Assembly: GCA_038496445.1 (NCBI GenBank)
Contig: JALMLS010000556.1
Coordinates: 62,001-126,000 of the forward strand
DNA: 64,000 bases
DNA from: Trichosphaerium sp. ATCC 40318
Taxonomy: Eukaryota; Discosea; Flabellinia; Trichosidae
Direction: 5' to 3'
Position 1 is the stretch's first letter. Each line of letters opens with the position of its first letter. Both the position numbers and the translations under genes were made by a program. Positions 61,442-64,000 of this stretch are shown in pieces. The notes below the pieces were generated by a model. It was not told the DNA's origin and made no database searches. It saw only the letters and a list, made by a program, of their open reading frames with translations.

Positions 61442-64000
61442 TTATGTTCGTATGATAATAGTGTTCTCTCCTGCAATTCCAAGTCTTGCGTCCTCAGCAA
61501 CAAGTTGTCTGAGAGCCTCTTCAAACTCGTCTCTAGGTACTCTAACATCGCTTTGATCAAGCAACTTATTATACAATACGCCCATCTTCATTGTAGGCGA
61601 GTTATGAGAATGAACTAACTTTTTAAGTTCTGTCGATAATGTGCTCAGCTTATCTTTATAAGATGAAGAGTGACCAGTCTATAAGAAGAAAGAGAATAAG
61701 AACACAAATAATTACGTGTAACCAAACGAAATAAAACAAAAAGAGTAATAAAACAACTTCTCAGTAACTCAAAAGAGGCCTCGGACATTAAATTTCTTAT
61801 CCGTTAGCAAAACCATTTTTTCTTGTTTTTTTCTTACAATGTCTTTAAACAGCAACAAATTTACATTTGTAAAAGACAAGGTAACGTAGTAAAGATTTCA
61901 TTCAAAACGCATATTATCTGTTGAGTTGATGGTAAAAGATAAAAAGGAAACGTACTTGTAGTAGATCAATATTGATACGTCCAGTTCTTGGATCAGTGGC
62001 TGCTTGTTGTAATGCAACTTTCATTAGATGTATAGCTTGTGAGACATCACCAGGCTCTACGATATTAGATAATCGCATACGTGCCAATCCCTACCACACG
62101 TCAATACGTTGTACCATTGAGAAAGAAGAAAAGCGCCAAAGCTGCTCCAAAATTAAGGGAAAAAAGTTGCTTTTAGCTCTTAAGCGGCGACAGCAGTTTA
62201 TTACTAAATATCGCTTCATGAACAGCACAAATGTGGTTTTTTGTATTGTATGTACTACGTTGAGGAGTTTTTATGTTTAAAAATATGACAGCAATAGCAG
62301 TAACATCAAAAATCGAAAATCGTTTCACATTTTTTTTAGAAGCTATAAAAACACGGACCTCAGCGATACGAATAAGCGATTCAAGCTGCCTTGGTGTAGC
62401 AGAGATCGTTCTTCTAGATGTGCCCATTTGCCTCATAGATACATAACCCTGAACCAACGCCTCAGCGCTCTCATCTGTAATCTCAGGCTGACAGTTCGCT
62501 TTAGCGTATGAGATATAATCCGTTAATTCTTCAACGGAAAGTGTAGGCAATTCAGATCCATCTTCAACGGCTTTATCCCTCTCATCATCTTCAAAATATA
62601 GAGATACCTAAGTACACCAAAGTCATTAAAACAATCAAGTAACACTTATAGAAATAAACGCAAACCTTTCAAAAAAAGAAGAGAATAAAAAACTAAAGAA
62701 AAAACCGGACGACACATAACATTGTCACAAGCGATTCTGTCAACAAAAGGACTCGAGTAGTTTAACTACTTGATTGTAATTTGCATTTTAAAATGCTTTC
62801 GTAATGAGCATAAAGTAGTATCTTTACCACATTCGCCACAACAAAGACAAACTTTTAAGTGTGAAATTGAAAAAAAAAAAACCAGAAAAACAAATAAAAA
62901 CGTACAAGATGCTCAGCAAGTCTTCTATCATTTTGTGTATCAGGTTTATCAAGTATTAAATATACCAAATCAAAACGACTTAACAACGTAGGCGGCAACT
63001 AAGACAAATAAAATCAGCACAATTCCAGAAGTACAAAACATAAAAAAAACCCAATTCGTATGATTAACTTTCCAAAAACAAAAAGTCACTATAAGACGTA
63101 CGCGAATATTGTCCACAACTGACATGTTAGGGTTATACTTACTCTCTACAGGGTTGGCAGATGCTAGTACAGAAGTACGTGCATTAAGAGAGCAAATAAT
63201 ACCAGCTTTTGCTACTGAGATTGTCTGCTGTTCCATAGCTTCATGAAGAATAGATCTTGTCTTATCAGACATTTTATCAAACTCATCGATACAGCATACA
63301 CCCTTATCAGAGAGAACGAGTGCTCCTGATTCTAAAACCGCCTCTGATGTATCAGGATCTTTTGTAACATATGCAGTCAAACCAACAGCAGTAGATCCTG
63401 AATGAGGTTAACATCGGATTTGAAAAAACCACCACAAACCAAAAAAGAGCTTACCTTTTCCTGAGGTGTAAATACCCCTAGGTGCGATTTTTTGAACGTA
63501 TTGAAGTATCTGGGATTTGGATGTACCCGGATCACCACAAAGAAGGATATTAATCTCTGGTCTGAATCGACCAGCACCAGATTCTGAAAATTTTTTATTA
63601 GTGCCTCCGAAAAGTTGGCATAAAATTCCTTTCTTGATATCAGTCAGTTGCCAAATACTCGGTGCTAAACAAGTATAAGAAAACAAATATTGAAAGGTTA
63701 AATACTAGGCGTTGAAGTAGAAAAAAGGAGATCACGTGCCGAAAGACTTGACGAGAATATCAACAATTTCAGGATGTTTTGAAAGTTCAATGCATCGTGC
63801 TTCTTTTCTTGCTTCATCATCTTCAACTACGTTTGTCTCAACATAGGACTGGCTTTGGTATTGGTCTTGTTGTTCAACACCGATACGGTTTTGGTCAGTT
63901 AATTGAAAGTGAATAACGTCAAGAACTTGGGTAAGTCAAGGAGAAAACAATAAAAAAAGTTGATACATTACATAAAAAAAAGAAACACAGGATACACGTT
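61442..64000 (-). CDS. MCM4: MCM4, replicative helicase subunit (N-terminus outside window)
   Basis: Minus-strand gene, TAA at 61444-61442, running off the right edge. Visible order: [53 protein letters not shown] (Walker A), [34 protein letters not shown] split across an intron, CCIDEFDKM (Walker B), [30 protein letters not shown] (arginine finger SRF), the winged-helix-side region [30 protein letters not shown], and a C-terminal winged-helix part ([13 protein letters not shown]). The [19 protein letters not shown] form and [20 protein letters not shown] are typical of MCM4 within the MCM2-7 hexamer. One intron has a GC donor lying inside CACGTGAT (63739-63738). Downstream is the convergent tRNA-Phe. 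Confidence 0.9.

Overview
The window looks like the compact, intron-dense nuclear genome of a unicellular eukaryote, probably an amoebozoan. That placement is an inference. It rests on type I membrane proteins that combine a vWA domain, Dictyostelium-type CTDC cysteine repeats, a glycine-containing transmembrane helix and a short conserved tail, an architecture known from the Sib (similar to integrin beta) adhesion proteins of Dictyostelium. The DNA is AT-rich. Introns are mostly 45-100 nt and very often begin GTACGT. Genes lie close together, and TAA, TAG and TGA are all used as stops. No transposase, CRISPR array or bacterial-type operon was seen.

Layout: 1-10139 holds two plus-strand copies of the adhesin-like gene (copy 1 enters from the left edge; copy 2 at 5224-10139). 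10399-18041 is a block of other genes: a selenoprotein H gene with an in-frame TGA (minus), a protein made of 35-residue one-exon repeats (minus), a JMJD6-like F-box/JmjC oxygenase (minus), a 60-aa membrane protein (plus), a bHLH transcription factor (plus) and a tentative tiny gene (plus). 18038-49310 holds five further copies of the adhesin-like gene, all on minus (copies 3-7). Copy 7 has lost its 5' third, copy 5 carries two frameshifts, and copy 2 carries a one-base deletion that a shifted splice site could absorb. 50739-64000 is a housekeeping block: RFWD3-like RING/WD40 ubiquitin ligase (plus), TRM6 (minus), mitochondrial IF-2 (minus), tRNA-Phe (plus) and MCM4 (minus, cut by the right edge).

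The adhesin-like genes have 29 exons and encode about 1,000 residues: signal peptide, N-terminal Cys-containing segment, a vWA domain with a MIDAS DESGS motif interrupted by a Cys-rich insert, a long chain of CTDC-like modules, a transmembrane helix, and a tail ending in two SQIF-like motifs. The copies are mosaics: some exons and introns are almost identical between copies while neighbouring ones are diverged, which suggests gene conversion. Upstream of the copies lies a conserved flank with a TGGGAAG..CTTCCCA palindrome about 500-580 bp before the start codon.

Across the whole window the palindrome CACGTG (often TCACGTGA or CACGTGAT) is strongly over-represented, about 64 sites by eye against roughly 7 expected. 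Many sites are inside introns, and the window also encodes a bHLH protein of the E-box-binding class.
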